Assembly: GCF_008329715.1 (NCBI RefSeq)
Contig: NZ_VTSR01000009.1
Span: 186,001 to 250,000, forward strand
DNA from: Gimesia chilikensis
GTDB taxonomy: Bacteria; Planctomycetota; Planctomycetia; Planctomycetales; Planctomycetaceae
Reading direction: 5' to 3'
DNA: 64,000 nucleotides
Made by a program: the position numbers and the translations under genes. Of the stretch, positions 27,770 to 40,493 are shown one piece after another (positions within the stretch are counted from its first letter, which is position 1; each line of letters starts with the position of its first letter). Below the pieces are notes generated by a model that was not told the origin of the DNA, ran no database searches, and was given only the letters and a program-made list of their open reading frames with translations.

Positions 27770-28510
27770 ATGGTTGAAATTCGTTACGGCAAAGTCAGTA
27801 TCACGGGAAATTTCCGGGAGAACAATGAAGATAATTTCTTCATTGATGAATCGCGGAAGTATTTTCTGGTTGCCGACGGTATGGGCGGACAGTGTGCCGG
27901 AGAGAAAGCCAGCCAGTTAGCAGTCGAGTTGATTCCCAAACGACTGGACGAGCTCATCGACTTTAATTCCACTCCCACAGGAGAGGTTGTGCAGTCGATC
28001 GACAAAGCTGTCGCGCATGCCAATGGTGAGATCATGGCTCTGGGCGAGTTGGATCCCAATTGTCGCAGCATGGGCACGACGATTGTCTTCGTGGTTCAGG
28101 TTGGCGGAGAACTCTTTATCGGCGGAGTTGGTGACAGTCGTGTTTATCTGCTCCGAGACGAAAAGCTGCATCAGCTGACTACCGACCATTCGCTGACCCA
28201 GGCACTGGTCGATGCAGGCACAATCACCCCGGAAGAAGCATTAACGCACCGTTATAAAAATGTGCTCTATCGGTATCTGGGAACCAAAGATGGCAGTGCG
28301 GGAACCCAGGCCCAGCAACTGGCGCCGCAGTCACAGGATCGCATCATTCTTTGTTCGGATGGTGTTACCGACGGAATTCCCGATGAGAAACTGCAGGAAC
28401 TGCTCAGTCAGTATGACGACCCGCAACAGGCGGCTGAAGAAATTGTCAAGTCAGCCCAGGAAGGTGGCTCGAAAGATAACATCACCTGTATTGTGCTGCA
28501 CGTCAGCTGA
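27770..28510 (+). CDS. PP2C-type serine/threonine protein phosphatase
   Basis: 246 residues, a complete soluble PPM domain like PrpC/Stp1. The metal-binding motifs are in order: REDN-type start 'RENNEDNFF', [34 protein letters not shown] and KDNITCIVL. It removes phosphate from Ser/Thr residues, usually opposing Hanks-type kinases. No kinase gene is adjacent. The FHA protein at 34097 is a possible reader of the same modification, though it is 6 kb away. Confidence 0.94.
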   Translation: MVEIRYGKVSITGNFRENNEDNFFIDESRKYFLVADGMGGQCAGEKASQLAVELIPKRLDELIDFNSTPTGEVVQSIDKAVAHANGEIMALGELDPNCRSMGTTIVFVVQVGGELFIGGVGDSRVYLLRDEKLHQLTTDHSLTQALVDAGTITPEEALTHRYKNVLYRYLGTKDGSAGTQAQQLAPQSQDRIILCSDGVTDGIPDEKLQELLSQYDDPQQAAEEIVKSAQEGGSKDNITCIVLHVS

Positions 28511-28596
28511 CATCCCCTTTCAGAAATGCCGGTTTGAATCCGGCAGCGGCAACGGAGCCCTTTTCGTCGACGCCCTGTTTTCCATCTGGCTGATCA

Positions 28597-30177
28597 ATGC
28601 GAGTTCGATCCTTCATCCCGTTTCTGATCGCCATTCTGCTCACACTGGGTCTGTTTTATTCTGATTCCATCTCACTGGGTATCCCCGGAGAATGGAGCTG
28701 GCAGCGAATCCCTTTCACAGGACCAAGCGTCCTGTTCGGTGCCATAGTCGCCGGCCTGATTCTTGCCGCATATCTCTTGCTGGTTGTCTGGGGCCATGCG
28801 CGCATCAGCGACTGCCGTCGTGGCGAGCTGATTGCCTGGCTCACAGGGTTGGTCATCGCCAGCCTGACCTGGTCATTCTACCTGCAGGACAGCCCCCCGG
28901 CGGAATACTCTCTCTCCAAGGCTCCTTTCGTATTGTACTACAAAGGATCTTCCGGATACTTCACAGAAGCAAATACCAATATCAAAAACGTTGCCACCTA
29001 CCTCTCTGAATACGAAACCAAAATGGAGGGAGGAGACGTACTGCACGAAGGGACGCACCCTCCCGGTCTGCCCCTGTTCTATCGATCGTTGATCTGGCTC
29101 TGTGACACCTGGCCGGGACTGCAGTCCTTCTTATTCGAAACGCAACCTGCGTCCTTTCAGATCGCCTGTGAAATTATTGCAGAGACGACCGCGCTCACTC
29201 CTGATCCACTGACCAGCCGGGATCGGGCCGTGCTCTGGCTGGCAACCCTGATTACCCTGCTCGCTTCTGCACTGACCGTGATTCCCCTGTTTCTACTTGC
29301 CCACGAATTCTGTTCGCGCAGAATCAGCTGGCAGGTCGTTGCATTCTGGCCACTGATACCTGCAGCGCTGATCTTTCAACCTAAGTCAGATGCACTTTAT
29401 TCCGTTCTGGCGGTATCGTTTCTTTACTGCTGGGTTGCCGCCTGGCGTCGGAAGTCTGCAGCCTGCTTTATCCTGGCCGGACTATTGATCTGGAGTGGCT
29501 TGTTTCTCACGCTCGCCTTTCTACCGGTTGCGCTGTGTGCCGTTCTTTATTCACTACTCTCCGCATGGAAACAGAGAGCAGAAACAACTCCACATCAATT
29601 CCCCTGGAAACGATTGTTTGCAGCGGCAGGCTGGAGCCTATTGGGATTTGCTGTCCCGCTGATCCTGTGTGCGATTCTATTTCAGCTCAATCTGCCTCGG
29701 GTCTGGATTCTGAATCTCCAAAACCATGCCGGCTTCTATGATGAATATCCCCGCACATACTGGAAGTGGCTGTTGCTGAATCCCCTGGAGATCAGTCTGT
29801 CAATCGGGCTACCTGTTATCTGGCTGGTTCTCAAGTCACTATGTCGGCGCCCTGATCCAGATCTCACCCCAGGATCACACCACGCGACCAGCGTGTATCC
29901 CCTGTTATACTCCTGCCTGCTTGTGCTCGGACTACTCTGGCTCTCTGGCAAAAACATGGGAGAAGCCGCTCGCCTCTGGCTCATCTTTCTGCCCTGGTTC
30001 CTCTTGATGACCATTCCTGTCTGGCAGCTTTGCCAGCAGCAATTTGAGGATTCTCAAGAACAGCCTCCTTCCTCTCTCAGACAGCAGACTTTCTGGATTG
30101 GTGCTCTGGTCGCTCAGGCGATTGTCTGCGTCGCGACAGTCTTCCGTATCACCGGTTTTCATTTCCCCCCCGGTTAG
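28597..30177 (+). CDS. Polytopic membrane protein, GT-C glycosyltransferase-like
   Basis: 526 residues with about 10-11 hydrophobic spans. A long extracytoplasmic loop after the third span contains EGTHPPGLPLFYR (near residue 148), like the HPP loops of dolichyl-phosphate-mannose-type (GT39/GT-C) transferases. It was not assignable to a specific enzyme. It follows the phosphatase by 86 bases on the same strand and may share a transcript. An undecaprenyl-phosphate-sugar donor is a reasonable guess only. Confidence 0.75.
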   Translation: MRVRSFIPFLIAILLTLGLFYSDSISLGIPGEWSWQRIPFTGPSVLFGAIVAGLILAAYLLLVVWGHARISDCRRGELIAWLTGLVIASLTWSFYLQDSPPAEYSLSKAPFVLYYKGSSGYFTEANTNIKNVATYLSEYETKMEGGDVLHEGTHPPGLPLFYRSLIWLCDTWPGLQSFLFETQPASFQIACEIIAETTALTPDPLTSRDRAVLWLATLITLLASALTVIPLFLLAHEFCSRRISWQVVAFWPLIPAALIFQPKSDALYSVLAVSFLYCWVAAWRRKSAACFILAGLLIWSGLFLTLAFLPVALCAVLYSLLSAWKQRAETTPHQFPWKRLFAAAGWSLLGFAVPLILCAILFQLNLPRVWILNLQNHAGFYDEYPRTYWKWLLLNPLEISLSIGLPVIWLVLKSLCRRPDPDLTPGSHHATSVYPLLYSCLLVLGLLWLSGKNMGEAARLWLIFLPWFLLMTIPVWQLCQQQFEDSQEQPPSSLRQQTFWIGALVAQAIVCVATVFRITGFHFPPG

Positions 30178-30434
30178 GCATATCCTGAGCGATTTAACTC
30201 CAGCGTCGCAATCCGCTATATTCCCTACAACCCGATAAGTCGGAATTCCCGGCAAAACAGTCTTCCCGGTTCTCAGATTCCGACGATAAGCATTGTGTGC
30301 GCCCTGCCTGATCAATCGCTGCGGTCCAGTTCTAGAACTGTGGTTTGCCGCTGCCTGAACTGATAGAGGTGTCTCCCTTGACCGTTTAGTTTCACCCCCG
30401 AATACTTACAGAGCCAGACTGCAGGTTGCCTCTC

Positions 30435-31271
30435 ATGGCGAAGTTTAAACTCGGTTTCCTTTCAACACTCAACAGCCTGTGCATGGTTCTGTTTTTGAGT
30501 GCGGGATGTGCGGACGACTCTCTGGAATTCACTGAACTCAAGCAGGTCAATGAGAAGGTGACTGAGGCAGAACTCAAGCGTTACCTCAAAGTCATTGAGC
30601 TTCTGCCACAACAGAAGCTGCCTGCCTTCCCCTCGGTTTATGCTCCAGCGCCATCCTGGAGCCACATCCGGTCGCTGCCGATCGAGGATCTGGTTCACAG
30701 CGAGCAGAATAACCTGTCACTGCTCTGGGATGTGGATCGCATTGGGGATCAGTTCGGACTTCGTAATCGCAGTCTGAAGAAAGCACTCCGCAGACGGGAC
30801 ATGTCGAAAGAACAGTTCATCTGCTACACGCTTGCGCTGGGACTGGCGGCCAGCCGGAATCAGCTGCGCGAGGATCAGGATCTGGAGGAAGTCATCGAAA
30901 AGGGTAATAAAACGATTCATCAGTTGAAACTGGATAAACGCCCTTTCTCTTCGCTCTCCCTGGAAGAGCGTCACCGCACATTGCATGAAGCCATGTGGAT
31001 TTCCCGGGTGAACCGGGCCGAACACCTGATACAGGTTCCACCGGAAAATATGAATCTCGTCAGAGCCCACTGGGATGAATTACAGAAATTTCTGCCTCCG
31101 GAGTTCCTGAAAAATCCGCTGGATGAACTCACGGACATCCTGGAAGAAAGAGGGATTCCCTTCACCTTTCCAGATGACGATGCGGACGAGCTGCTGCACT
31201 GGACTTCGACCAATGCAATTATTGGCAACGATGAGCCAGACCCCGAACCGGAGCAAACCCGGATTCAGTAA
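30435..31271 (+). CDS. Predicted lipoprotein of unknown function
   Basis: About 278 residues from ATG 30435; a TTG three codons earlier is less likely. A signal peptide ends in a lipobox LSAGC (Cys near residue 25), predicting lipid attachment to an envelope membrane. The mature part is helical and charged, with many Leu/Glu/Arg, and ends in an acidic tail. I recognise no domain. It converges with aroH, with a 6-base gap between stop codons. Confidence 0.78.
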   Translation: MAKFKLGFLSTLNSLCMVLFLSAGCADDSLEFTELKQVNEKVTEAELKRYLKVIELLPQQKLPAFPSVYAPAPSWSHIRSLPIEDLVHSEQNNLSLLWDVDRIGDQFGLRNRSLKKALRRRDMSKEQFICYTLALGLAASRNQLREDQDLEEVIEKGNKTIHQLKLDKRPFSSLSLEERHRTLHEAMWISRVNRAEHLIQVPPENMNLVRAHWDELQKFLPPEFLKNPLDELTDILEERGIPFTFPDDDADELLHWTSTNAIIGNDEPDPEPEQTRIQ

Positions 31272-31277
31272 GCGGGC

Positions 31278-31649
31278 CTATTGAGCTGCGGCGACGTCCG
31301 GCCGAAGTTTTTGAGCTTCATTCAGGTAAACGTGCACCACTTCGGACTGTTTCTGGTCAGTATTTACGTGAATCATCACACGAATACAGCGAGGCATCGC
31401 TCCTTTTACGGCGATTTCAGAGGCACAAATCAGTGGGACTGATTTCATTCCCAACTCACGGGCTGCTTCGGCCGGAAAGGCGGATGTCAGGTCAGGTGTG
31501 GTGGTAAAAAATACGGAGACAATATCTTCGTAGTTTTCAATCCGATTCGCTTTGAGCAGTTGCTCCAGCAGATCACGTGTCGCAGACAAAACCTCTGCTG
31601 AAACGTCCTGTGTTACTGTTGTTGCACCACGAATTCCACGTACCGACAT
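31278..31649 (-). CDS. aroH: Chorismate mutase (AroH class)
   Basis: 123 residues from ATG 31649, giving the family N-terminus [11 protein letters not shown]; a longer frame to 31688 adds residues unlike the family. AroH trimers convert chorismate to prephenate for Phe and Tyr synthesis. The [19 protein letters not shown] segment and PRCIRVMIH are the typical active-site parts. The prephenate-using tyrA lies 31 kb away at 62106, not in an operon with it. Confidence 0.93.
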   Translation of the reverse strand: MSVRGIRGATTVTQDVSAEVLSATRDLLEQLLKANRIENYEDIVSVFFTTTPDLTSAFPAEAARELGMKSVPLICASEIAVKGAMPRCIRVMIHVNTDQKQSEVVHVYLNEAQKLRPDVAAAQ

Positions 31650-32049
31650 CGTTATTACCAAGCATTCCTGAAAAATCTTCTGCCGCATAACTGAACATAC
31701 GAACCAGTCAATGCAACCTGATCAACGTAAATTAAGCCTATTCCATGAAATTAACATCCTAACTAATTCTTCGGCTGTTGGCTACCAGTGGCATTCCTGA
31801 ATTCTGAGGAGACTCCGGTCACAAAACAAAGAAGCAGCAGCGCTCACCGCCCTGCTTAACATCTCAAGATGTGGAAACATTTTGCGTCTGAGTTAAAAAA
31901 TGCTCTTGCGTTACTTTTGTAAAATCAGGTAAAAATCATCCGATTCCGGGAAATCAGGATTCAAAGAGTGCCAGGATGGTATCTCATTTTCCCGTATTCT
32001 ATCAGACAATTGATATCGCAAACGTACATCTCTCGGAAAGGACTCCTTG
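31650..32049. other. Divergent intergenic region between aroH and lpxD
   Basis: About 400 bases. It should carry both promoters. No gene or strong structure was seen. Confidence 0.5.
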
Positions 32050-33150
32050 ATGTCGACGACGGTGGAGTGGATCGCTCAAGAACTGAATTGCCCGGCCCGT
32101 GGCAATCAGAGACTGGAAATACATGGAGCGGAATCCGTTCTCAAAGCGGGTCCCCATGATATCACTTTTGTGGGCGATGAACTCAACCTGAAACGCCTCA
32201 AGTCGAGTCAGGCCGGTGCCGTGATTATCGAGCAACGCCTGGAAGAGTCGTTCCAGAAAGCTTTTGAATCCACCCCGATGACCTCCCTGACCGTGGTGGA
32301 CGCCCAGGCTGCCTTCATCAAAGTCATTCAGAAACTCCGTCCTGCTCGGGAGCTTCCCGAAATCGGCATTTCTCCTGCAGCTGATATCAGTGACCAGGCC
32401 ACAATCGGTGAAAACTGTCACATTTATCCGCGGGTCACGATTCGCCCTGGTGTCAAAATTGGAAACAACTGCCGGATTTACCCTGGCGTCTACATCGGTG
32501 ATGACTGCGTCCTCGGTGACGATGTGACCATTCATGCCAATACAGTTCTCTACCCGGATGTCAAAATCGCTGACCGGGTTTTAATTCACGCCGCAGCAGT
32601 GCTGGGATGTGACGGCTTTGGCTATCGCTTCGAAAAAGGCCAGTACGTCAAGATTCCTCACCTGGGCAGTGTGCGTATCGAAGACGATGTCGAAATTGGC
32701 GCCGGAACAACCATCGACCGGGGTATGATCGGACCGACAGTCATCGGTCTGGGAACCAAGATCGATAACCAGGTGATGATCGCTCATAACTGCGAAATCG
32801 GCAAACATAACGCGTTTGCTTCGCAAGTCGGTTTTGCCGGTTCGATTACCACAGGAGATTACGTTCGCTGTGCAGGACAGGTCGGTATCGCAGACCACGT
32901 GCACATCGGCGATCAGGCTACTCTGGGCGCCCGGGCCGGTGTCCACCGCGATATTCCGCCCGGCGAAGTCCATATCGGAACACCTGCAGCGCCTGAAAAA
33001 GAACAACGGAAAATTGTGATGTCGATTCGCAAGGTTCCTGAAATGCGGAAACAGATCCGTGACCTGGAACAGCAACTCAAAACACTCACACAGCAGTTCG
33101 AAGCTCTGAACGATTCGAGTCAGATCAACGACAAATCCGCGCTTACCTGA
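32050..33150 (+). CDS. lpxD: UDP-3-O-acylglucosamine N-acyltransferase LpxD
   Basis: 366 residues from ATG 32050, with AAAGGA seven bases upstream; the preceding TTG (32047) is less suitable. It adds the second acyl chain in lipid A synthesis, using acyl-ACP. The N-terminal uridine-binding domain (about 1-105) is followed by left-handed beta-helix hexapeptide repeats (about 110-300). The catalytic His is His246 in IAHNCEIGKHNAF. A C-terminal helix (REDLEQQLKT-like) ends the protein. It is followed 43 bases later by lpxI. Confidence 0.96.
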   Translation: MSTTVEWIAQELNCPARGNQRLEIHGAESVLKAGPHDITFVGDELNLKRLKSSQAGAVIIEQRLEESFQKAFESTPMTSLTVVDAQAAFIKVIQKLRPARELPEIGISPAADISDQATIGENCHIYPRVTIRPGVKIGNNCRIYPGVYIGDDCVLGDDVTIHANTVLYPDVKIADRVLIHAAAVLGCDGFGYRFEKGQYVKIPHLGSVRIEDDVEIGAGTTIDRGMIGPTVIGLGTKIDNQVMIAHNCEIGKHNAFASQVGFAGSITTGDYVRCAGQVGIADHVHIGDQATLGARAGVHRDIPPGEVHIGTPAAPEKEQRKIVMSIRKVPEMRKQIRDLEQQLKTLTQQFEALNDSSQINDKSALT

Positions 33151-33193
33151 GCCTTCATTTCAAAACCCGTTTCAACGTGAAACTGACTGATTC

Positions 33194-34087
33194 ATGATGA
33201 ATACATTACAAACTCCCCCTCCCGATACCCGACGACAGATCGGATTGCTGGCTGGTGCAGGCCGCTTCCCAATCGTCTTTGCGGAACAGGCACAGCAACA
33301 GGGTTATTCCGTCTGCTGCCTGGGCATCTTCGGCATGGCCAGTGACGAACTGATGGACATCTGCGATACGTTCCACTGGATTCCCCTGGCACGCATCGGC
33401 CGGGCAATCAAATTGTTCAAACGGGAAGAAGTTAAACGCATCGTAATGGCGGGCAAGATTGAAAAAACGGTCCTGTTCAGCCCGTTTCGAATATTCAAAC
33501 TGTTACCCGATTTCCGCACGCTGCATATGTGGTATCGTTACGCCAGGGAAGATCGTAAAGACGATACTCTGCTTCTGGCGGTGATCAAAGAATTTGAGCG
33601 TGACGATCTATTTTTCGAATCAGCACTGGATTATTGCCCGGAGTTACTTGTGAAACACGGATTTCTGACGAAACGACGTCCCAGCCACTCACAGTGGGAA
33701 GACATTAAAATGGGTTGGGATATTGCCAAGCAGATGGGCCAGTTGGACATTGGACAAAGTATCGTCGTGAACGATAAAGCTGTCATCGCCGTTGAAGCGA
33801 TTGAAGGTACCGATCGTGCGATTCAACGGGCCGGCCAGCTTTGTAAACGAGGTGGCTTCACCGTGGTCAAAGTTGCCAAACCCCAGCAGGATCGTCGATT
33901 TGATGTTCCCACGGTGGGTATCAAAACATTGCAGACCATGCACGAAGCAGGTGGCCGGGTACTGGCAATTGAAAGCAACCAGACGATCATGATCGATCAA
34001 CAGGAAGTCGCCGACCTGGCAGACAAGCTGGGAATCGCGATCGTTTCACTCAACGAAGAAGAGCTGTCACTGCAACTGGCCGGCTGA
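33194..34087 (+). CDS. lpxI: UDP-2,3-diacylglucosamine pyrophosphatase LpxI
   Basis: 297 residues (DUF1009/LpxI family). It hydrolyses UDP-diacylglucosamine to lipid X, replacing LpxH. The N-terminal domain begins IGLLAGAGRFPIVFAEQA and contains MAGKIEK. The C-terminal domain has VVNDKAVIAVEAIEGTD and the ending DKLGIAIVSL. ATG 33194 and 33197 are both possible starts. It pairs with lpxD, giving two consecutive lipid A steps' genes, though lpxA, lpxB and lpxC are not nearby. Confidence 0.94.
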   Translation: MMNTLQTPPPDTRRQIGLLAGAGRFPIVFAEQAQQQGYSVCCLGIFGMASDELMDICDTFHWIPLARIGRAIKLFKREEVKRIVMAGKIEKTVLFSPFRIFKLLPDFRTLHMWYRYAREDRKDDTLLLAVIKEFERDDLFFESALDYCPELLVKHGFLTKRRPSHSQWEDIKMGWDIAKQMGQLDIGQSIVVNDKAVIAVEAIEGTDRAIQRAGQLCKRGGFTVVKVAKPQQDRRFDVPTVGIKTLQTMHEAGGRVLAIESNQTIMIDQQEVADLADKLGIAIVSLNEEELSLQLAG

Positions 34088-34096
34088 GTTATCAGT

Positions 34097-34522
34097 TTAT
34101 TCTGAGGCCAGTTTCAGCTCACTGTCACCATCGGATTCTGGTTTTTCATCCAGGCTCTCGACCTCCAGGTTGAAGGCAGTCAGCATCTCGGTATGGCGAT
34201 GACTTTCTTCGACCGGTTCCTGCTGCTTTTTATGCTTCCCGGTTAGTTCTACCTCGAAGCGGGTCGAAGCGATTGAGAGTTCATCTCCCGGCAGCAGTGC
34301 ACCGCGGGTGATTTTCTGACCGTTCACCCGAGTTCCGTTTGTGCTGCACAAGTCTCGCACGAATAGAAGACCGTCCGTTTTGATAATCACACAATGGATC
34401 TTAGAGATGCTGTTTTTATCAATCTGAACGTCACACAGGTCCGATTTCCGACCGACCACTGTAACGTCTTTTTCAATCAGAATCGGCTGACCACCATTTA
34501 ATGGAATCAGTTTCGCTATCAT
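34097..34522 (-). CDS. FHA-domain protein
   Basis: 141 residues from ATG 34522; in-frame ATGs at 34582 and 34624 add residues with no homology-like character. The FHA fold is clear: VVGRKSDLCDVQI, the SKIHCVI strand (Ser, His conserved) and LCSTNGTRVNGQKI. It binds phosphothreonine peptides. A charged C-terminal tail of about 50 residues has no domain. It converges with lpxI, with a nine-base gap. Partner kinases are not in view. Confidence 0.88.
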   Translation of the reverse strand: MIAKLIPLNGGQPILIEKDVTVVGRKSDLCDVQIDKNSISKIHCVIIKTDGLLFVRDLCSTNGTRVNGQKITRGALLPGDELSIASTRFEVELTGKHKKQQEPVEESHRHTEMLTAFNLEVESLDEKPESDGDSELKLASE

Positions 34523-35141
34523 GGTACAGCCCGCATCGAGATCTCGAGATTTGTAAGTAGAGAAATGAAAGTGAGTTAACATGATCCCGAGATCGGCCCC
34601 CTGACCGGAATCACTAGCGCTCAATTAAATGTTATCACAGCTGAAGCGAATTTCCACGCTAATTCTGCTCACTTCAGGGGAATCAACCGGCTGTGAGCTC
34701 TGATTACGTCGGCTTTGGTGAAGATTCAGAGGATTTCCGGGAGCGTTTAACCCGAATCTATCCAGTCGCTTGACGGCCAGACGGAGCAATGGTAGTGTCC
34801 CTAGTAAATATGCTGCAATCCGATGGCTTAACGTACAGTAGCCACATCCGCTGCAAACAGCAGATTGCCCGGACGGAACGACTTCGAAGGAAGTCCCATC
34901 GGAATCACTGGATAGCAACCGCCAGAGACGAGTCTGTCTTCCAACAAAATAATCAGCAGCTGGCAAATTCTTGCCGACTGTCGCGTGTTAGGAATTGAGC
35001 AGGAGAGGGGCTGAATCTTCAGTCCCGCATCTTACTGGGAAGCTGCGAGCTTCTGAACAATAGATATGTACTGGTCAGCGTCCGGTTTCTTTGCGTGAAG
35101 GGACCGACGGGCTGATTGATTAACATTTAGAGGAATTAAGT
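34523..35141. other. Intergenic region upstream of ppdK
   Basis: About 620 bases. It may include a short upstream part of the FHA gene if its start is earlier. A possible promoter toward ppdK reads TTGACG (34770-34775), 17 bases, TAGTGT (34793-34798). A clear ribosome site (AGAGGAATTAAG) precedes the ppdK ATG. Confidence 0.45.
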
Positions 35142-37874
<2,733 letters not shown>

Positions 37875-37900
37875 GCTTAGTTAAAGTTTGAACTTACCTG

Positions 37901-37937
37901 CAGGGAGAATTTCATCTGAAATTCTCCCTGTTTTTTT
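37901..37937 (+). terminator. Strong intrinsic terminator after ppdK
   Basis: CAGGGAGAATTTCA (37901-37914), TC, then the exact complement TGAAATTCTCCCTG (37917-37930), followed by seven T residues. It lies 27 bases after the ppdK stop. Confidence 0.92.
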
Positions 37938-38300
37938 CCCTTTCACATTCGGCTTCTGACGTATACAATATTGAGGCAATAAATCAGGGAGTTTTCGGAA
38001 TTTAACCAAAAATCCTCTTCCCCCGAAGTCGATACAACGATAAGATTCTACGCTCACACCTTACGCTCAGATTATCTACTTGCGAATGTATCGGATGTCA
38101 GTGATCCCTTGTTGTGAAAACCTGCCGGGTCAGCCATCACACCAGTAGAGTGATGCGATTTGCGGGGCCTGCCTCCCTGTAAAACTTGAGAGCTTCTTCT
38201 CAAAAGTTCCGAATAATATTGAGCTCTTGATCAAGGTCGGTACGTTGCCGATCATTTTGTATCCATAACACGTTCCCTAAAGTAAACCTGCACTAAAGCC
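37938..38300. other. Intergenic leader of fusA
   Basis: About 360 bases between the ppdK terminator and fusA. It must contain the fusA promoter. No structure was assigned with confidence. Confidence 0.5.
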
Positions 38301-40445
38301 ATGAAAAATCTGGACAAGTATCGAAACATTGGTATTTCGGCTCACATCGACTCTGGTAAAACCACACTTACCGAACGGATTCTGTACTACTCAGGCCGAA
38401 TCCACAAAGTGCGTGAAGTGCGAGGTGGTGACGGTGGAGCAACCATGGACAGTATGGACCTGGAGCGTGAGCGTGGGATTACCATCGCTTCTGCCGCCAC
38501 ACAGGTGCAGTGGAGAGACTATACTGTCAACATTATCGATACCCCGGGCCACGTTGACTTTACCGTGGAAGTGGAACGTAGTCTTCGCGTGCTGGACGGT
38601 GCTGTTCTCGTGCTCTGTTCGGTAGGCGGTGTACAGAGCCAGTCTCTGACCGTTGACCGTCAGATGAAACGTTACGGCGTTCCCCGTATTGCCTTCATCA
38701 ACAAGATGGACCGTACTGGTGCCGATTCTGCCAGCGTGATCAAGCAGATCGAAGAAAAGCTGCACGTTGTGCCTCTGCCGCTGCAGATTCCCATGGGCGA
38801 AGGTGCTCAGTTCGAAGGTGTAGTTGACCTGGTAACCATGCAGGCCGTCACCTACGAAGGCGAACAGGGTGAAAAAGAAGTCCTCGGCGAAATTCCTGAG
38901 CAGTTCAAAGCTGCTGCTGAAGAAGCTCGTGCTGCGATGCTGGAAACCCTCTCCATGTTCAGCGATGACCTGATGGTCGCCCTGCTGGAAGAGGCAGAAA
39001 TTCCCGTTGACGACATTTACAAAGTCATTCGTGAAGCGACTCTGTCCCACGAAATCACCCCCGTCATGATGGGAACAGCTTTCAAAAACAAAGGTGTGCA
39101 GACTCTGCTTGACGCCGTGGTTCGCTTCCTGCCCAGCCCGCTCGATCGTGAAATTTCCGCGATTGACCTGGACGCTCAGCAGAAAGCGATCAAAGAAGGT
39201 GCAGAAGATACGCACAGCGATTCGTTCCGTACGAAACTGTCTCACTCTTCCGACAAACCTCTGGTTGCCATGGCCTTCAAGATTGTCGACGAAACCTTCG
39301 GTCAGCTGACCTACATGCGAATCTATCAGGGTAAAATTGAAAAAGGTCAGAGCTACGTCAACACCCGAACCGGGAACTCTACCCGCTTCGGCCGGTTGGT
39401 ACGTATGCACGCTGACAGCCGTGAAGACGTTGATGTAGGTGAAGCTGGTGACATTATCGCCGCTGTAGGTATGGAGTGTGCCTCCGGGGATACATTCTGC
39501 AGCGATGGTGAAAACTACGCTCTGGAAAGTATCTTTGTACCTGAGCCTGTGATTCGTCTCTCGATCGAACCACTCGACCGGGACGGTGCCGATCGTCTGG
39601 CCAAAGCTATTCAGCGATTCAACCGCGAAGACCCCACCTTCCACGTGATGACTGATGAAGAAACCAATCAGACCATCATCGCTGGTATGGGTCAGTTGCA
39701 CCTCGATGTTTACATCGAACGTATCAAACGTGAATACAAAGTCGAATGTATCGTGGGTGAACCCCGCGTGGCTTACCGCGAAACACCGACCATCCCTGTG
39801 GAATACAATCACAAGCACAAAAAGCAAACTGGTGGTTCTGGTCAGTATGCTCACGTCGTTGGTAAAATTGAACCAATGCCCGTGGAAAATGACGGCGAAA
39901 CCTACGAATTCAAAAATGCGATCACCCAGGGCCGTATTCCCAAAGAATACATCCCGGCTGTGGACAAAGGATTTCAGCGAGCTCTTGTTAAAGGCCCCTT
40001 GTGTGAATGTGAAGTTGTGGGTGTTTCCGCCACTCTGTCGGACGGTAGCTACCACGATGTTGACTCTTCAGAAATGGCGTTCAACGTCGCCGCATTCAAC
40101 TGTATGCGTGACTCTCTGAAGAAAGCAAACATGGCACTGCTTGAGCCGATCATGAAACTCGAAGTGGAAGTTCCTGAAGAATTCCAGGGTGCTGTCACTG
40201 GTCATATCGCTCAGAAACGCGGTGTGATCAATACATCGGAAACCAAAATGGGAACGAGTGTCTTCATCGCTGAAGTCCCGCTGGCAAGCATGTTTGACTA
40301 TGCCAACGAACTGCGTTCCATGACCCAGGGTAAAGGTGGATTCAGCATGGAATTCTCCAAGTATGCCCAGGTCCCACGTAACATTCAGGAAGAAGTCGTT
40401 GCCCGTCGTCTGAAAGAAAAAGAAGAACGGATGGCAACTGCCTGA
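38301..40445 (+). CDS. fusA: Elongation factor G, mitochondrial-like (spdEFG1 type)
   Basis: 714 residues. This GTPase drives ribosomal translocation or ribosome recycling. G motifs are AHIDSGKT (14-21), RGITI (58-62), DTPGH (80-84) and NKMD (134-137). Domains II-V follow, including the GGSGQYAHV loop. The N-terminal text (NIGISAHIDSGKTTLTERIL, then SGRIHKVREVRG) resembles mitochondrial EF-G1 and the spirochaete/planctomycete/delta spdEFG1 group more than E. coli FusA. It stands apart from rpsL/rpsG/tuf genes. Codon bias is strong. A second EF-G paralogue lies at 53532. Confidence 0.95.
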   Translation: MKNLDKYRNIGISAHIDSGKTTLTERILYYSGRIHKVREVRGGDGGATMDSMDLERERGITIASAATQVQWRDYTVNIIDTPGHVDFTVEVERSLRVLDGAVLVLCSVGGVQSQSLTVDRQMKRYGVPRIAFINKMDRTGADSASVIKQIEEKLHVVPLPLQIPMGEGAQFEGVVDLVTMQAVTYEGEQGEKEVLGEIPEQFKAAAEEARAAMLETLSMFSDDLMVALLEEAEIPVDDIYKVIREATLSHEITPVMMGTAFKNKGVQTLLDAVVRFLPSPLDREISAIDLDAQQKAIKEGAEDTHSDSFRTKLSHSSDKPLVAMAFKIVDETFGQLTYMRIYQGKIEKGQSYVNTRTGNSTRFGRLVRMHADSREDVDVGEAGDIIAAVGMECASGDTFCSDGENYALESIFVPEPVIRLSIEPLDRDGADRLAKAIQRFNREDPTFHVMTDEETNQTIIAGMGQLHLDVYIERIKREYKVECIVGEPRVAYRETPTIPVEYNHKHKKQTGGSGQYAHVVGKIEPMPVENDGETYEFKNAITQGRIPKEYIPAVDKGFQRALVKGPLCECEVVGVSATLSDGSYHDVDSSEMAFNVAAFNCMRDSLKKANMALLEPIMKLEVEVPEEFQGAVTGHIAQKRGVINTSETKMGTSVFIAEVPLASMFDYANELRSMTQGKGGFSMEFSKYAQVPRNIQEEVVARRLKEKEERMATA

Positions 40446-40461
40446 TTCTGAGAATCAAACG

Positions 40462-40493
40462 AAAAGCCCCGTTTTACGAAACGGGGCTTTTTT
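40462..40493. terminator. Bidirectional terminator overlapping the end of the DapA-family gene
   Basis: AAAAGCCCCGTTT (40462-40474), loop TACG, AAACGGGGCTTTT (40479-40491), then more T. A- and T-tracts on both sides allow use from both strands. The stop codon and last four codons of the minus-strand gene are part of the hairpin. Confidence 0.9.

Noticed and set aside
38391-40055. 554-residue open frame antisense to fusA
   Set aside because: It is a by-product of the strong codon bias of fusA; the translated text is Phe/His/Val-rich and has no family features, and the sense strand encodes an unmistakable EF-G.
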